Shown: positions 53,599 to 64,000 of the stretch, piece after piece
Numbering within the stretch: the stretch's first letter is position 1
How the letters are laid out: each line of letters begins with the position of its first letter
DNA from: Cinnamomum chago
Lineage: Eukaryota > Streptophyta > Magnoliopsida > Laurales > Lauraceae
Direction of reading: 5' to 3'
Assembly (NCBI GenBank): GCA_038049695.1
Contig: CP142452.1
Span: 37,498,501 to 37,562,500 of the forward strand
DNA: 64,000 nucleotides
Notes under the pieces: generated by a model
Seen by the model: only the letters and a program-made list of their open reading frames with translations
Database searches by the model: none
What the model was told of the DNA's origin: nothing
Position numbers and translations under genes: made by a program

Positions 53599-55240
53599 GC
53601 CTCTTACCTTTTCAAAATCAAATCTCCTAGAGCTCTAGCTATATAACAGGAAAGTAAATAATATAAAATCTTGATTGATTTACCCCCTTTTGTAGAAAGG
53701 CGTATGGGACCAGAGTTGTGTACATAACCCATGCCTCCAACTGCTTATCTGCTTCCAATGTAACCTTACAAAGATCAATAGGTGGCATCCTCTTGAGGAT
53801 TCTTTGGAATTAAGATGCCATGATATCACAAGGATCACAATATAGCATAGCGAAAGAGGGTCCTCACTCAAATAATAACAGTATGAATCTTTAAAGAAGG
53901 TGTTTCTATTAATGGGATCACAGGTTCATAGTTAACCAAGCTATAGGTTCACAATTGGAAGAATTACTAAGCGATAGGTTCATAATTAACCAAAAGGCAA
54001 TAAGACATGAGATAAAGGAAATAGGCATACATATCATCATCTATGCTACTGCAATGAGAGGATCAAGAATAGGTCACAACTTGAAACACATTATCATAGT
54101 AGTATGAACCCAAAAACAGGATGCCTCTTCTAGAATAGCATCCACTTTCAATTTGACTGTCACAATATATTTGAGAAGGTCACCAAGGTACAGCTTGAGG
54201 TTCTGGAATAGCTCCTTGGCTATGACAGGTCTCTCAAGCTGCTGAGCCCTAGAATTCTTCCTACCCCTTTTTTATTTTCCTTTTGAATGGAAACTCTACT
54301 CTACCTCAAGAAAAGTATGCTTTCATTTTGTATTTTTAAGATTTAGTGGCAGGTCAGATGGAACTACAGAGAAGACAACCAAAAGGAACAGAAAATAAAA
54401 TTCAAGCAACTATATCTTTGACTTTTTTTTTCTTTGGCAACAACTATTATCAAATAAAACGAATAATTATAGGATAAAATCAAAAATAAAAGACACCAAA
54501 ACAGATAGTCCTCTCAGAAATGTTTGTCCCATCGTGTTTTACCAACAAAAAACAGATGTCGTCATTTTTCTTCTTTTTTGTTACTATCTACCAAATGAGT
54601 CTTGAATGCACAAAAAAAGAAAATTGCAAGTGTGAGAGATATGAAATACCTCGTGGATGGAAATTTCTCATTTATGAAATTCCTCAAGTTTCAGCTCCAC
54701 TCTCTTCAAAACAGACAATATCAAATGTCAATATAAAGAAAGAAGGCAATTTCAGATCAATATTTTGAGATGAAGAAAGAAAGATTAGGTGCTAAAAGCA
54801 TTAAACAACGAAACTAGGGTTCTGATTGATTGGAGGAACTAAAATCAAAGTGACCTGATATGAGAATATGACGATCTGAAACTCAAAACCCAAGCAAAAG
54901 TCAAAACCCGAGGGATTTTAGTTCAAATGGAGGGAATCATACCAATGAGATGGAGAGAGAGAGGATCAATGTAAGCCATAGAAAAGCTCTGGAAAATATT
55001 TAAAAACAATATTTTCACACATGCAAAACCCTAGAAAAGATTTTCACATCACCGATTTTTACCTACAGCAAGAGATGGTGTTTCGAAGAAAAGGAACTTT
55101 TGAGGAAACCCTAGCAGTTCAAAAACCCTAGAAATCTCCCTCCAACGAAGCTGCTCAGATATACTCCACAGATCATGGCAATCTGGAAATGAATCAGCAA
55201 CTGGAAAAACCTAACTTTTGAAACCAACGAAGCTGAAAAA
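53596..55240. other. Intergenic stretch, no gene
   Basis: AT-rich, with stop codons in all frames. It may be the interior of a non-autonomous CACTA element whose right end is at 55753, but no left end was found. Confidence 0.45.
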
Positions 55241-55259
55241 AAAGACCAAACTCAAAAAC

Positions 55260-55470
55260 GAAGCTCAAAAAGCCTAATTATTCAGCAGATTTCCACCACG
55301 GATCACTTCGAAGTTGGAAAACGAAGCTCGAAAGCTCTAACTTCTTAGTAGACTTCCTCCATTAATCACTTCGAAGCTGGAAAACGAAGCTAGAAAGCCC
55401 TAACTTCTCAGTAGTTTCCTCCATGGATCACTTCAAAGCTAGCAAGCCCTAACTTCTCGCTCTGTGTCTC
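55260..55470. repeat. Tandem ~70-bp repeat, about three copies
   Basis: Words ATCACTTCGAAGTTGGAAAA, CGAAGCTCGAAAGC, TAACTTCT and CTTCCTCCAT recur in order from about 55301, 55364 and 55427, with earlier diverged traces at 55205-55260. Probably subterminal repeats of the CACTA-like element. Confidence 0.75.
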
Positions 55471-55589
55471 TTCAAATCGTTTGAGTGAAATTTTCCTCTG
55501 TTTCACATCTTTTGACAAAGTCTTTTCAAATTGAGCGAAATTTTCATCAAAAGTGTGACATAAAAAAATGTGGGACCACGTTTGAGGAA

Positions 55590-55753
55590 ATTTGGACCTT
55601 TTAACCGCGGAAAATATTATCCACCGCTGATACTTCGAAAAAACTCCATCTTTGTGACGGATTATAATATCCGTCATTGATGAACCTTTTTAGCGACGGA
55701 AAATTTAAATTGTCGTTGTTTAAGTGTAACTAAAAGTCATTTTTCTTGTAGTG
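55590..55753 (-). mobile_element. Right terminus of a CACTA-like element
   Basis: Read on the minus strand the sequence starts CACTACAAGAAAAATGACTT, the classic plant CACTA terminal repeat. It is followed by subterminal hairpin-forming words (AACGACAATTTAAATTTTCC, TGACGGATATTATAATCCGT). The opposite end was not found between 53000 and 55600, so the element is either truncated or its other end has decayed. Confidence 0.75.
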
Positions 55754-56199
55754 TCAAACCCATCTTTCTTTGTGTTTTTGGGATGAAATAGAGTCAAGGA
55801 CTCTATTGGAGTCATATTTGCATATTCATTAGCATTTTCCATGTGTTTTGTGATTATGGTTTGATATTTGGGGATTTTGATTCTTTTGAGCAAAAGGTTA
55901 GAGAAAGACTAGAAAGCTAATTTGAGGTAAGTATAAGCTTAATTTGGAATTTGCATGTTGTCCATTCATTGATTGATTTAGAGATTCTATTTCTTTTATC
56001 ATTCTAGCCTCTTAATATGATTAATTGGATTAGGTCCCTATTTGTAATAGCCGATGTGGATGTGATTTGGATTGGATTACATTTAGTGATTATATGTTGT
56101 AAAAGGGGAGCAAGGAGGCTCAATGCACAGGTTATTGTAGAGGAAGTTGTTGAATAATGGAATGAGAAGTGAGAGAGCTTCAGTAATGTAAAAATAGCC

Positions 56200-56962
56200 C
56201 AATTCTGTGATGTCCGCAGGCAGGCGGTTACCAGGCGTTCACCTGGCGGCTAGCCGAACCCCGGGCGGTCATAATTCCAGAAGCTATCAATTCTTGTCAA
56301 AAAGGGGTGGTCGGCAGGCGGTCACCTGGCGGTAAACCGCACGACCACCTGGCAGCTAGCCGCCTTTTGGCGATCAGTTTTATAGTAGGATGGTTTTTTG
56401 TTTTTTTTATAGAGGAGCCACGGTCACTAGGTTCTTACCTAGCTGCCAGCCGATTGTTCCACAGGCGGAGACTGTTACCTAGCCACCGCCAGCTGACCGA
56501 CTTCCCAAAGAACCCTAAAATTTTGTAAGATATGTTGAAGACCTTGTAGGGCGCCCATAATTTGGTACCTTGACCCTTGTATGCCCAACGAAGATCTCTA
56601 GAGCATGAGATATCTTGAGAGGCTGAGATAGGCTCATGTTTACTATTCGGAAATATATCATCATGCCATGGATATTAGTTGAGTGAACATTTTGTATTAA
56701 CTTATACAATGTGACACCAGATAGAATAAATAATACAAGGATTCTCTAAACTTATATTGAATTGGATGGTGAAGAACATTGACAAGTGTGCAGATAAATG
56801 TGCATTGACAAGTGTCAGTGAGTAATCCTCACACGTAAAATGTGGAATTTTCTCCTTCGTGAATTCGGACTTGGTCTGAAATAGGTGCGAATTCACGGGA
56901 ATACGCGTGTCACACCTTGGGAACCACCCAAATCAGGGGATTCTCGGGTCCGGGATGTGACA
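56200..56962 (-). mobile_element. Ty3/gypsy LTR fragment with GC-rich palindromic repeats
   Basis: Read on the minus strand from 56962: TGTCACATCCCGGACCCGAG, then GGTGTGACACGCG and GAATTCGCACCTATTTCAGA, an LTR start common in plant chromovirus-type gypsy elements. Further left (56500-56215) is a GC-rich block in which AGGCGGTCACCTGGCGG- and GGCGGCTAGCCG-type words recur. No polypurine tract or partner LTR was seen, so it may be a solo or truncated LTR; the left end is not determined. Confidence 0.5.
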
Positions 56963-57469
56963 AAAGGAGTGGAACACCATAGCCTGGCCAATTATTGAAA
57001 TCTGAGTTGTTCATAATAAAGATCCAATAGGTATATGAGATATCATCAAGTTCTGACATCAATCCAAGTGTTTCCCACTGTTGGATTGACTGGTTGATAA
57101 AAAAATGATAATGAATATGCATAAGATTGTGTTAATCATGTTTTTCATCAAAAAGTCAATCTAATAATGAAGGTAAAAACCTCCGATTGGTATAAATTTG
57201 AGGATCGGGTCATACACCTAAAGGACATTTATATTGAATAGTTTGGATTTCAATAGGTGGGCCCCGATGTGGATTTCTTTTGGTTAAAGCTCAAAGGATC
57301 CGAATTCATTTTATGAGGCACACTTGTATTATGACTGCATTACATTGGGATAAGCTCGAAGATTTTGAAACGGTCAAATTCATTAGAATGCCTAACAACA
57401 ACAACCCCCTCTCCCACCAAAAATAAATAAATAAACGCACCTCTATGATATTCCTCAAAAAAATCTTGA

Positions 57470-57541
57470 TTTCCTTTGACAAAGGTTGGAATGCAAGATT
57501 TCTCTAACTTGTAGCAAGCAGAATCCTCTTATTGCACAAAG
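57470..57541. mobile_element. MITE tail (family C, copy 2)
   Basis: GGTTGGAATGCAAGATTTCT then GAATCCTCTTATTGCACAAA, the same tail as the MITE at 15997-16240. The left part is not resolvable. Confidence 0.4.
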
Positions 57542-57984
57542 TCATCTTGAGGGATACAAGAAAAACTTGAGTATTTAGAGATTCTCCTCAAAACAAGAAT
57601 CTTCCAAAACAAAGAGGCCCTTGGAACAAGAGCATCGTTGATGCATATAGTTGAGAAAAAATGACATCTATGCATATATTCGCACAAAAAAAAAAGATTT
57701 CTTATAGAGAGGGTTAAATATGAAAATCCTCAAAATGAGGATTTCAACTAGCTCAAATATTCCTTAAAGATCTATAATTGCCAAATGTGACTTTTCCATG
57801 ACTTTGTGAAAAATTGGAGATGAATCTCCGAGGATTTCCTTGCCAAACTTGACCTAGGATTGTGTTCATGCGACAAGAGGCACAATATAGAGGAAATTTG
57901 TTTATGGTTTTACATGCAGCCCTTTATTTCATTATGTTGTGTGATATTAAGAAAAGGAAAAAAATGTAAACTAGTTTTCCTCAA

Positions 57985-58082
57985 CAATGTTTCAATTTCC
58001 TTCGAGAGGGATTGGAATACAAGATTCCTACCGCTCATGGAAATACAAATCCCTGGTGAGTGTAATCCTCTTTGCACAAAGA
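57985..58082. mobile_element. MITE tail (family C, copy 3)
   Basis: GAGAGGGATTGGAATACAAG then TAATCCTCTTTGCACAAAG, similar to copies 1, 2 and 4. Confidence 0.4.
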
Positions 58083-58363
58083 ATTCTACAGGGGCGTTTG
58101 TAAAGTGTCGAATGCCACGTGCTGGATTTTTCACGTAGGACATGATCCATGTTTCCTACTTACCTAGGTACAAAAAAGTACCTTCGTTGGCCACCTCTCA
58201 TAGTTTTACCCAGTGCATGTGGATATGAGAGCTTGCATGTGCCCCTAAAGATTAGTTCTCGATAGTCTAGAATCGAGTGTCCCTGAGGCTCAAGGCTGGG
58301 CTGGGTGGGAAAAAAAGGTTCCGCATAAGAAGAAACACACCTTTTCCCCACCGTTACATAAAC

Positions 58364-58600
58364 GCACCCTTGTGCGTTTGAGTCCAAATTAGAGAGAATT
58401 GTTCTAATTTTCCATACATTTCACTATTCCATTGTTTGTTGTAATGCATTTCTTTAAAAAAAAATTAATTAATTTTCCTTGGATAGAGAGGATTTTAAAT
58501 TCCTATGTAATGGGTATATGATGTAGTCTCCTCTCTCCTATTCAATTGAAATTGAAATACGTACATAATTCTCTTATTGCATGAACAAGTTGAATCGAGA
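58364..58600. mobile_element. MITE (family C, copy 4)
   Basis: Starts CGCACCCTTGTGCGTTTGAG and ends ATTCTCTTATTGCATGAACA. The interior shares AATTTTCCATACATTTCACT and TAGAGAGGATTTTAAATTC with the copy in NPF intron 4. Ends are approximate. Confidence 0.5.
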
Positions 58601-58950
58601 TCATCCAAGGATTTCCCCCATGGTGACTGTGAGTGAACCAATCACGATCTGCCACATCACCGTGGGCAGCTCTTGTTCGGATGTATGACAGGCTGCACGA
58701 GGTGACATGGCGGACCTTGATTAGTCCACTTATGGTCACCCTTGGAAAATATTTTCGTCAAGAAGATCTGGACTCAAACAAGTCTTGAATGAATCGGGAT
58801 CCTCCGAGTGGGTCTACGCATAACGACCCCGAATGAACCATTTAGGATACGCAACGTCACCACAAACCGTCCATATCCAGGTGTATGTGAAGCTGCCCGC
58901 GGTGATACAACCGACGAGCAAATGGTCCCCCACTAGATCCGGACTCGGTC
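58565..58950. repeat. Diverged duplication of ~165 bp
   Basis: Two stretches (about 58590-58745 and 58790-58945) share the order GAATCG.GATC.TCC, GTGAACCAAT/ATGAACCATT, a CATCACC/GTCACCAC word, a TGTATG.CAGGCTGC/TGTATGTGAAGCTGC word, GGTGA.A and a final GGTC.CC. Offset about 203 bp. No gene. Confidence 0.5.
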
Positions 58951-59118
58951 TAAATACGAGAAAATTTTGGAATATTTCGAAATCCTCTCCAACTAGAATA
59001 CTCGGGGCTCGGAATAAGGGCATTGTTGGAATAGTCTCCCAGTGGCCAGCAGCAGCATCTCTCTCTGCCTGATTGTGAAAAGTTCCTTTCCTCCGCGGAT
59101 TCCATCTACCCGGAGATC

Positions 59119-62100
59119 ATGTCTTCCGGCAGACACATGGCCTACTCTCCATCCACCTCTCCCCACATTTCCGGCATCCGATCCGCCACCAACGCTCTCG
59201 TCGAGAAAGAAAAGTACGTTTCTCATCTGACTCGAAATATCTTCCTCATATGCTTTTAATTCGCTGCTTCTCTCCCTAATCGGATCTCATTTGATCTTTT
59301 AATGCTCTATTCTTTTTCAAAGGATTCTCTCTTGGATTCTCTGTATGAAGCTCACGACGCCTTTGGGAAATTAGGGTTTTGCTAGATGTGCGGAAATCAT
59401 TCCTCCCGGAATCCATTTTCATTACTGGAGGAAAATGCTTGTCATTAGAGTACCCTTAGTACCTGTATATGTTTGCGTAATAATACATATGAAATATGAA
59501 TTGAATACCTATAATTCATATTATGAGCGGTTAAAAATAAATATCAAATATAAATTTTAAAAATGAGCACCAAATAACATTTCTTTTGAGGGAAATTAAA
59601 TCAAACGAAGATGGGAAATGAACTATGTCATTTCATTTCCCATCTTCTTTTGATTCTGTTTCTTTAAAAAGGTAAGGTCATTTGATGATCAAATGGTTTC
59701 TTTCTAACTTGTAATGGTATGAATTCTATGTATTTTAATGCAAACAAACAGGCCCTCAGTGAAGTCAAGTTGTGCTTCAAATGCTTCAAACAAATTTCAT
59801 TTTCATCATGAAGATTTCAATAGTTTGTATTTTGAATCCCTGTTTTAGTGATCTACTCTCTCTCTCTCTCTCTCTCTCTCAATAGGTCTATACATTACTT
59901 CTTTTATTTTTAGTATCTGCTTATTTTTTCTTTTTATACTATGAATGGATCATTCTCTCTTTTCATAATTGCAGATTACTGTTCATTTTTTGGCATAGTG
60001 TCTGCTTGATATCCACCAACTTGTGTATGGATAGGGTATAATGAGTGTGGCGAATAAATATCAAATTTTTTTTTTGGTTTGTACCATGTGTTGCATTTAT
60101 CTGTAGAAACATGAAATTGATGATGTGGTACTGACAATGGAGTGCCATGCTGTAGGTGGTGTGTTTGTTCCTAATTTTATGTTTCATGTGGTTAGCTTGT
60201 TAGATTGGTAGTCATTACTTATTTCTAGTGTGATGCGTGCCTTTGTTTTTTTTTTTGGTAGCCAATAATAATACTACATGAAAATTTTACTTGAAAAAGT
60301 ACCAGCAATGGAAGGAAAGGAATAATAACTTTTCTTGTGTCTGTTGTTTGTTGTGGGTGTCTTTTGTTAGCCTGTCTTATACTGAGTGGGGTTTTAAAAT
60401 ATGTTTCTTGATGCTATGGTGAAAGAATGTGGTGCATTTGTGCACTTCATTACTGAACTAATATTGTTAGTGTTTATGATAGATTATCTGCTGAGCATTT
60501 CTATATCATTTGCTTAATAATGATGCAACAGTATACTTGGCAGGTACCTCTCTGAGTTGCTGACAGAGCGGCACAAGATTGGTCCTTTTATTTCAGTGCT
60601 TCCACAGAGCTATCGCTTACTGAACCAGGGTGAGTTTCAAAGACAAATAAGTTCCCCCATTTTTTTTTTTTTTCTGGTAATGATGTGGTTAATCAAAGAG
60701 CAAGGGTGCCATGCATTGGCATCTCCTTGTATTGTTTCATTGAGTCGAGTCTCTTTCTAATTCTTATTTCATTAAACTGCGCTTCCAAGGTTCCAACAGC
60801 AATACCGATGGCGTAACCAGGAAATCTTCATTTTTTTTTTGTTTTGTTATTATTATTATTATTTGGGTGGCTGGGATTATTATTATTATTTGGGTGGCTG
60901 GGGGGGGGGGGGATTGGGTTTGCATATCACAGTTATTAACGTGCAAATCATGGATTTCGGGCGAAATGGGTCCGAAATGGTTTTGAGAGCGCTCTCTCTC
61001 TCAATTAAAAAAGAGGGCTAGGGTGTGTTGCAGGGAAAGAAAAAAATAAAAGAGGAGAAGGAAGGAGAGAGAAGGGAGGGGAAAGTAGTCATTGTTCATT
61101 GCAGGGAAAGAAAACATAAATGGGCCCTAGTTGTATTTAACTTTAATAGAAAATGTATCTTAGCAAATAACACATTGAATTTCCTAATTTAATTGAAAAA
61201 AATGTAACAAGTTATATATTATTTTAATTGTAATATTTATTCTATATTATATATTTTTCTGAAAACTCCGAAACTTTTTTCCTAAATTCCGAAACACAGA
61301 AATAATTCATTCCCACCCAAAAACCCAAGTTCTGCTCATGGATGCGGGAATTCTGAATTCCCATGTGTGGTCAGTATTCCGTTTCTTCAACCAGATTCTG
61401 GTTTATTATCTCTGGAGTTATAATGAAAGGTTGGTGATCTATGAGAATATATTATGTGACATTTGTTAGTTGTATCTCTACCTCTTCTCCCTCCTTGATT
61501 TCCTAACAAGCCTTCCTTTTCCTTTCATTTCCCCTCTTTTTGGCCAATTTCTGGTGAAACCCTCTTTCCTACTTCAAAATCTCGGCCCACATGGGGAGGG
61601 GGCTGAGGGGATGGAACGATCTGGTTGTGGCCTACCCATGTACAAAAAAAAAAAAAAACCCAACCTAATCATCCTAACCCCTTGATCAGCGGCCCACAAA
61701 TTTTCAATGTTAAAAAAGGGGGTGCATGGTCAATCCAACGGTTGAGTCCATTCGGATGGGTGCAAACCCAAGGGTTAGGTGACTATCGCACCAGGGGTAG
61801 GGGGTTGTTGGGTTCCCTATGTGTGATCTGTTCAAATGGACCATCAAGGGGCCCCAACTATTGGGTGGACATGAGTGTGCCAAAATAATAATAATAATAA
61901 TAATAATAATAAGGTGTGCACATGATAACTTACCTATATGTGCGTGCGTGCGTGCGTGCGTGCGTGCATCCTTATGGTAAGAAATTCCAACGGGCCCTCC
62001 TTATGATTCATCCAAACAATTCACAGACACAATACCTGCCCTAATAGTCATCAAACTCTGGGGTTTGCACGCTCCAAATGGACTAGACCATTAGATAGCG

Positions 62101-62918
62101 GTCCAAAAAACTTTCAAATATAAAGTTGTTAGACCTGGGGGCCACGGATCAAGGGTTAGGGGCGTCGGATTGATTCCAAATTTGGTATCTGGTGCCTACC
62201 CATATGGACCTTTCCATGATCCATCCCCCTGGTCCTGTGATTAGTGTTGCCCCTACGTGGGCCCCATCCAACTACTTGTCATGATGTCATGAGAGGTGTT
62301 CTCACATGAGCAAAGCCCTATAAATATATATATATATTAATGTTTATTATTATTTTACCATTTTATCATTTTTTTTATCAGTATGAGTTGAACCCATAAC
62401 CTCAAGGTTGCAATGGTGAGCACATTCCATATCAAAACTTAATGGAACTTGAATTGCATAATATGTAGTTCTTGGTGCATTATCTACTCTATAGCCATCT
62501 AGAAATCTCATAATATATTTTTATTCATTTTAGTATGCTAGATATGTTCTTAAAAAGAGTTGTGGTAAATCAGATACATGCCATCCGCGATTGTTTCTCT
62601 AAAAGACTAAATTATATATTTGGATAGAGTTCTCTTTGAATCGGTAAGAGTGCTAATTTTGATGTGACCCCTTTAATCAGATCATGCTAATAACTGTTCC
62701 ATTTTGTGCTGACTAATTTCTTAACAATGCTAACTGGTACATCTTCTTCTTGAAATTCAAATTGTGAAGCAGAAATATCGCGTATAACTACACTGTTGGG
62801 GAATGCATCTCTTTTAGGTCAAAGTGGGCTTGAACATGCAAGCCCTCTAACCAGTGGAAGAATATTTTCAAATGGAGGAGCTGATATGAATGGATGGATG
62901 TCAGCATTTCAATCTGAA
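59119..62918 (+). CDS. STAR/KH-domain RNA-binding protein, exons 1-3 (3' end beyond window)
   Basis: Exons 59119-59213, 60544-60629 and 62773-62918 join in frame (phases 2, 1, 0) to give the first 109 residues. It starts MSSGRHMAYSPSTSPHISGI, continues RSATNALVEKEKYLSELLTE and RHKIGPFISVLPQSYRLLNQ, then EISRITTLLGNASLLGQSGL and GGADMNGWMSAFQSE. The EKYLSELLTERHK segment is the QUA1-type dimerisation region found before the KH domain in plant STAR (Quaking-like) proteins such as those related to Arabidopsis SPIN1-like KH proteins. The KH domain itself must lie in exons to the right of the window. Such proteins bind RNA and influence splicing or stability. The ATG is the first in a GC-rich leader, and splice sites are GTACGT, GTGAGT, GTACGG and GGCAG, AAGCAG. 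Introns 1.3 and 2.1 kb carry MITEs and microsatellites. No damage seen. Confidence 0.88.
59470..59746. mobile_element. AT-rich MITE (family B, copy 2) in intron 1 of the KH gene
   Basis: TGTTTGCGTAATAATACATA at the left and TATTTTAATGCAAACA at the right form terminal inverted repeats, as in 11976-12211. The interior contains a palindrome around CATTTCATTTCCCATCTTCT / AGATGGGAAATGAACTATG. Confidence 0.6.
59856..59880. repeat. (CT)n microsatellite
   Basis: About 12 CT units in intron 1 of the KH gene. Confidence 0.95.
60841..60912. repeat. (TTA)n-type duplication and G run in intron 2 of the KH gene
   Basis: ATTATTATTATTATTTGGGT followed by GGCTGGG occurs twice; the second copy runs into a 12-G tract (60901-60912). 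Confidence 0.9.
61883..61912. repeat. (AAT)n microsatellite
   Basis: About 10 AAT units in intron 2 of the KH gene. Confidence 0.95.
61939..61967. repeat. (GTGC)n microsatellite
   Basis: Seven GTGC units in intron 2 of the KH gene. Confidence 0.95.
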
Positions 62919-64000
62919 GTACGGATACTAACCATTAACATGACTCTTCTCTCGATCTAATTTTACTGCTCTTGAAAACTACCTGACATAATTTCTTACT
63001 GTACGACTAACCTGGATTGATTATCCTGTTCGAGTGCTTGCATTTTGAATTTCCACTATTACTATGACTGCAGACTGATTATAGTCACCAAAAGAATCAA
63101 GAATAATTTCAGTTGTTCTAATTGGAGATTTAAACTTTGATTGACATCAGGCTTTGAACATCAGAAATTCTTCCCCTTAACACTCAATCCCCACACGCCC
63201 CAACGCCCCATTCCCCACCAAACTCTTTCTCCTTATGTTGTCGGGACATAGTGGTTACTCATTGCGTCTGAAACCTTCATCATGTTCTAAGACTTGAAGG
63301 CTGTTTGAATCACCTCCACAAAAGTTCGGAGATTTTTACTAACATGTGCAGTTTAAGATGCTATAATGCAGATAGTTTTGGATAACTGCATTGATAATTC
63401 TTTCGCCTGATGATATGTGGCCTGCTTGATGAATATTATGGTTAAGTTTAATTTTATTTCCTGTCTTATATTAAGTTGCTACTTCTCTCTCTATCTCTCT
63501 ACCTTGTTGCCTGAATGTTCCTGGACCAACTTATGGAACATACACCCTAGACACCAAGTACCACTGCAAGAATCAGTCTTAACTTTGAAATGCATAAAAT
63601 GCACTGTGGATCTGGTGATAGACAGTTGTTATGGTTATGGCCTATGAAGCACAAACATGGATACGGGACACGGATACGATACGATACGGATACGCCGATA
63701 CTTCATTTCTCAAAAAAGTAGGATACGATATGCCAGGGATGCGTTGAATTTTTATTTTTTTAAAATATTTTTTATATGACTATGTAATAAAAAACAAACA
63801 TTATTTCAATCAAAATAGCCATAAAATATGCACTTTCATTGATTTAATCATCATCAAACATTACATTCAATACTTCCAAGTTCAAAATCCAAGTTTCACC
63901 AATTAATATAGAAACATAAGCATATAACCCAAACAAACAGACAATAGATCTACTTAAACTTCAATTGCCTGACCACCAAGTCCACCACCATCACCATCTT
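62919..64000. other. Intron 3 of the KH gene (to window end)
   Basis: No further exon recognised. A GGATACGGGACACGGATACG-type sequence at 63660-63740 is a word often seen in plant repeats, so an unidentified element probably starts near 63650 and runs off the window. Confidence 0.5.

Larger units (their letters stand above)
60913..62772. other. Rest of intron 2 of the KH gene, repeat-rich
   Basis: No gene. Includes (AAT)n and (GTGC)n microsatellites and two diverged CCCACAAATTTTCAA / GGTCCAAAAAACTTTCAA words (about 61693 and 62100) with similar surroundings (gcggcccac/gcggtccaa, then a TCAA.GGTT-type word), suggesting an inner duplication of ~410 bp offset. The stretch after 62300 is unique-looking. 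The intron ends TTGTGAAGCAG. Confidence 0.5.

Noticed and set aside
56908-56962. A separate 55-bp mini-element TGTCACA…TGTGACA
   Set aside because: Its ends are inverted, but the whole fits the start of a known type of gypsy LTR on the minus strand better.

Overview
This is a stretch of a flowering-plant nuclear genome. It holds two spliced single-copy-type host genes with long introns, separated by dense layers of plant transposable elements: Ty3/gypsy Tat-lineage, Ty1/copia, an L1-type LINE, hAT-, Tourist- and CACTA-like DNA elements, and AT/CT/AAT microsatellites. The species cannot be told from the sequence. No prokaryotic, organellar or viral gene was seen, and no tRNA, rRNA or CRISPR array.

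Layout. 1-6082: 3' end of a Tat-type LTR retrotransposon (called Tat-1 here) on the + strand. It has a degenerate gene on the opposite strand, a polypurine tract and a ~2.07 kb LTR. 6640-8708: decayed minus-strand Ty1/copia gag-PR-IN-RT fragments. 9785-17237: a complete five-exon NRT1/PTR-family (NPF) transporter gene of 604 codons; its introns carry several MITEs, including a hAT-type element with a near-perfect 8-bp target duplication. 17565-17700: a 136-bp fold-back element. 18528-24361: a full-length but broken L1-type LINE bounded by a perfect 16-bp target-site duplication.

26202-43376: a young minus-strand Tat-type element (Tat-2) with very long, nearly identical LTR copies. Its gag to mid-integrase part is deleted. 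The 7.8 kb between integrase and the 3' LTR holds genes on the opposite strand, one of them an intact 263-codon reading frame behind its own TATA box and a spliced leader. A ~30-bp palindrome of the type ACTTGGGCGCAC..GCGCCCAAGT recurs more than 25 times in Tat-2, mostly in pairs or arrays spaced 40-41 bp. This is the most unusual signal in the window. 43476-52754: an older complete + strand Tat element (Tat-3) with both LTRs, a perfect 5-bp target duplication (GTTCT), a PBS-like site, gag, RT, two RNase H domains and integrase, all with premature stops, plus an opposite-strand gene before the 3' LTR.

52755-59040: intergenic DNA with a coding-like scrap, a lone CACTA terminus, a gypsy LTR fragment and several MITE copies. 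59119 onward: the first three exons of a STAR/KH-domain RNA-binding protein gene that runs off the right edge.

The two host genes are functionally unrelated: an H+-coupled membrane transporter and an RNA-binding protein. Everything else is explained by successive transposon insertion. The recurring theme is that three different Tat-type elements each carry an opposite-strand gene between pol and the 3' LTR. At least two of them also have ~40-bp-phased palindromes upstream of their promoters.
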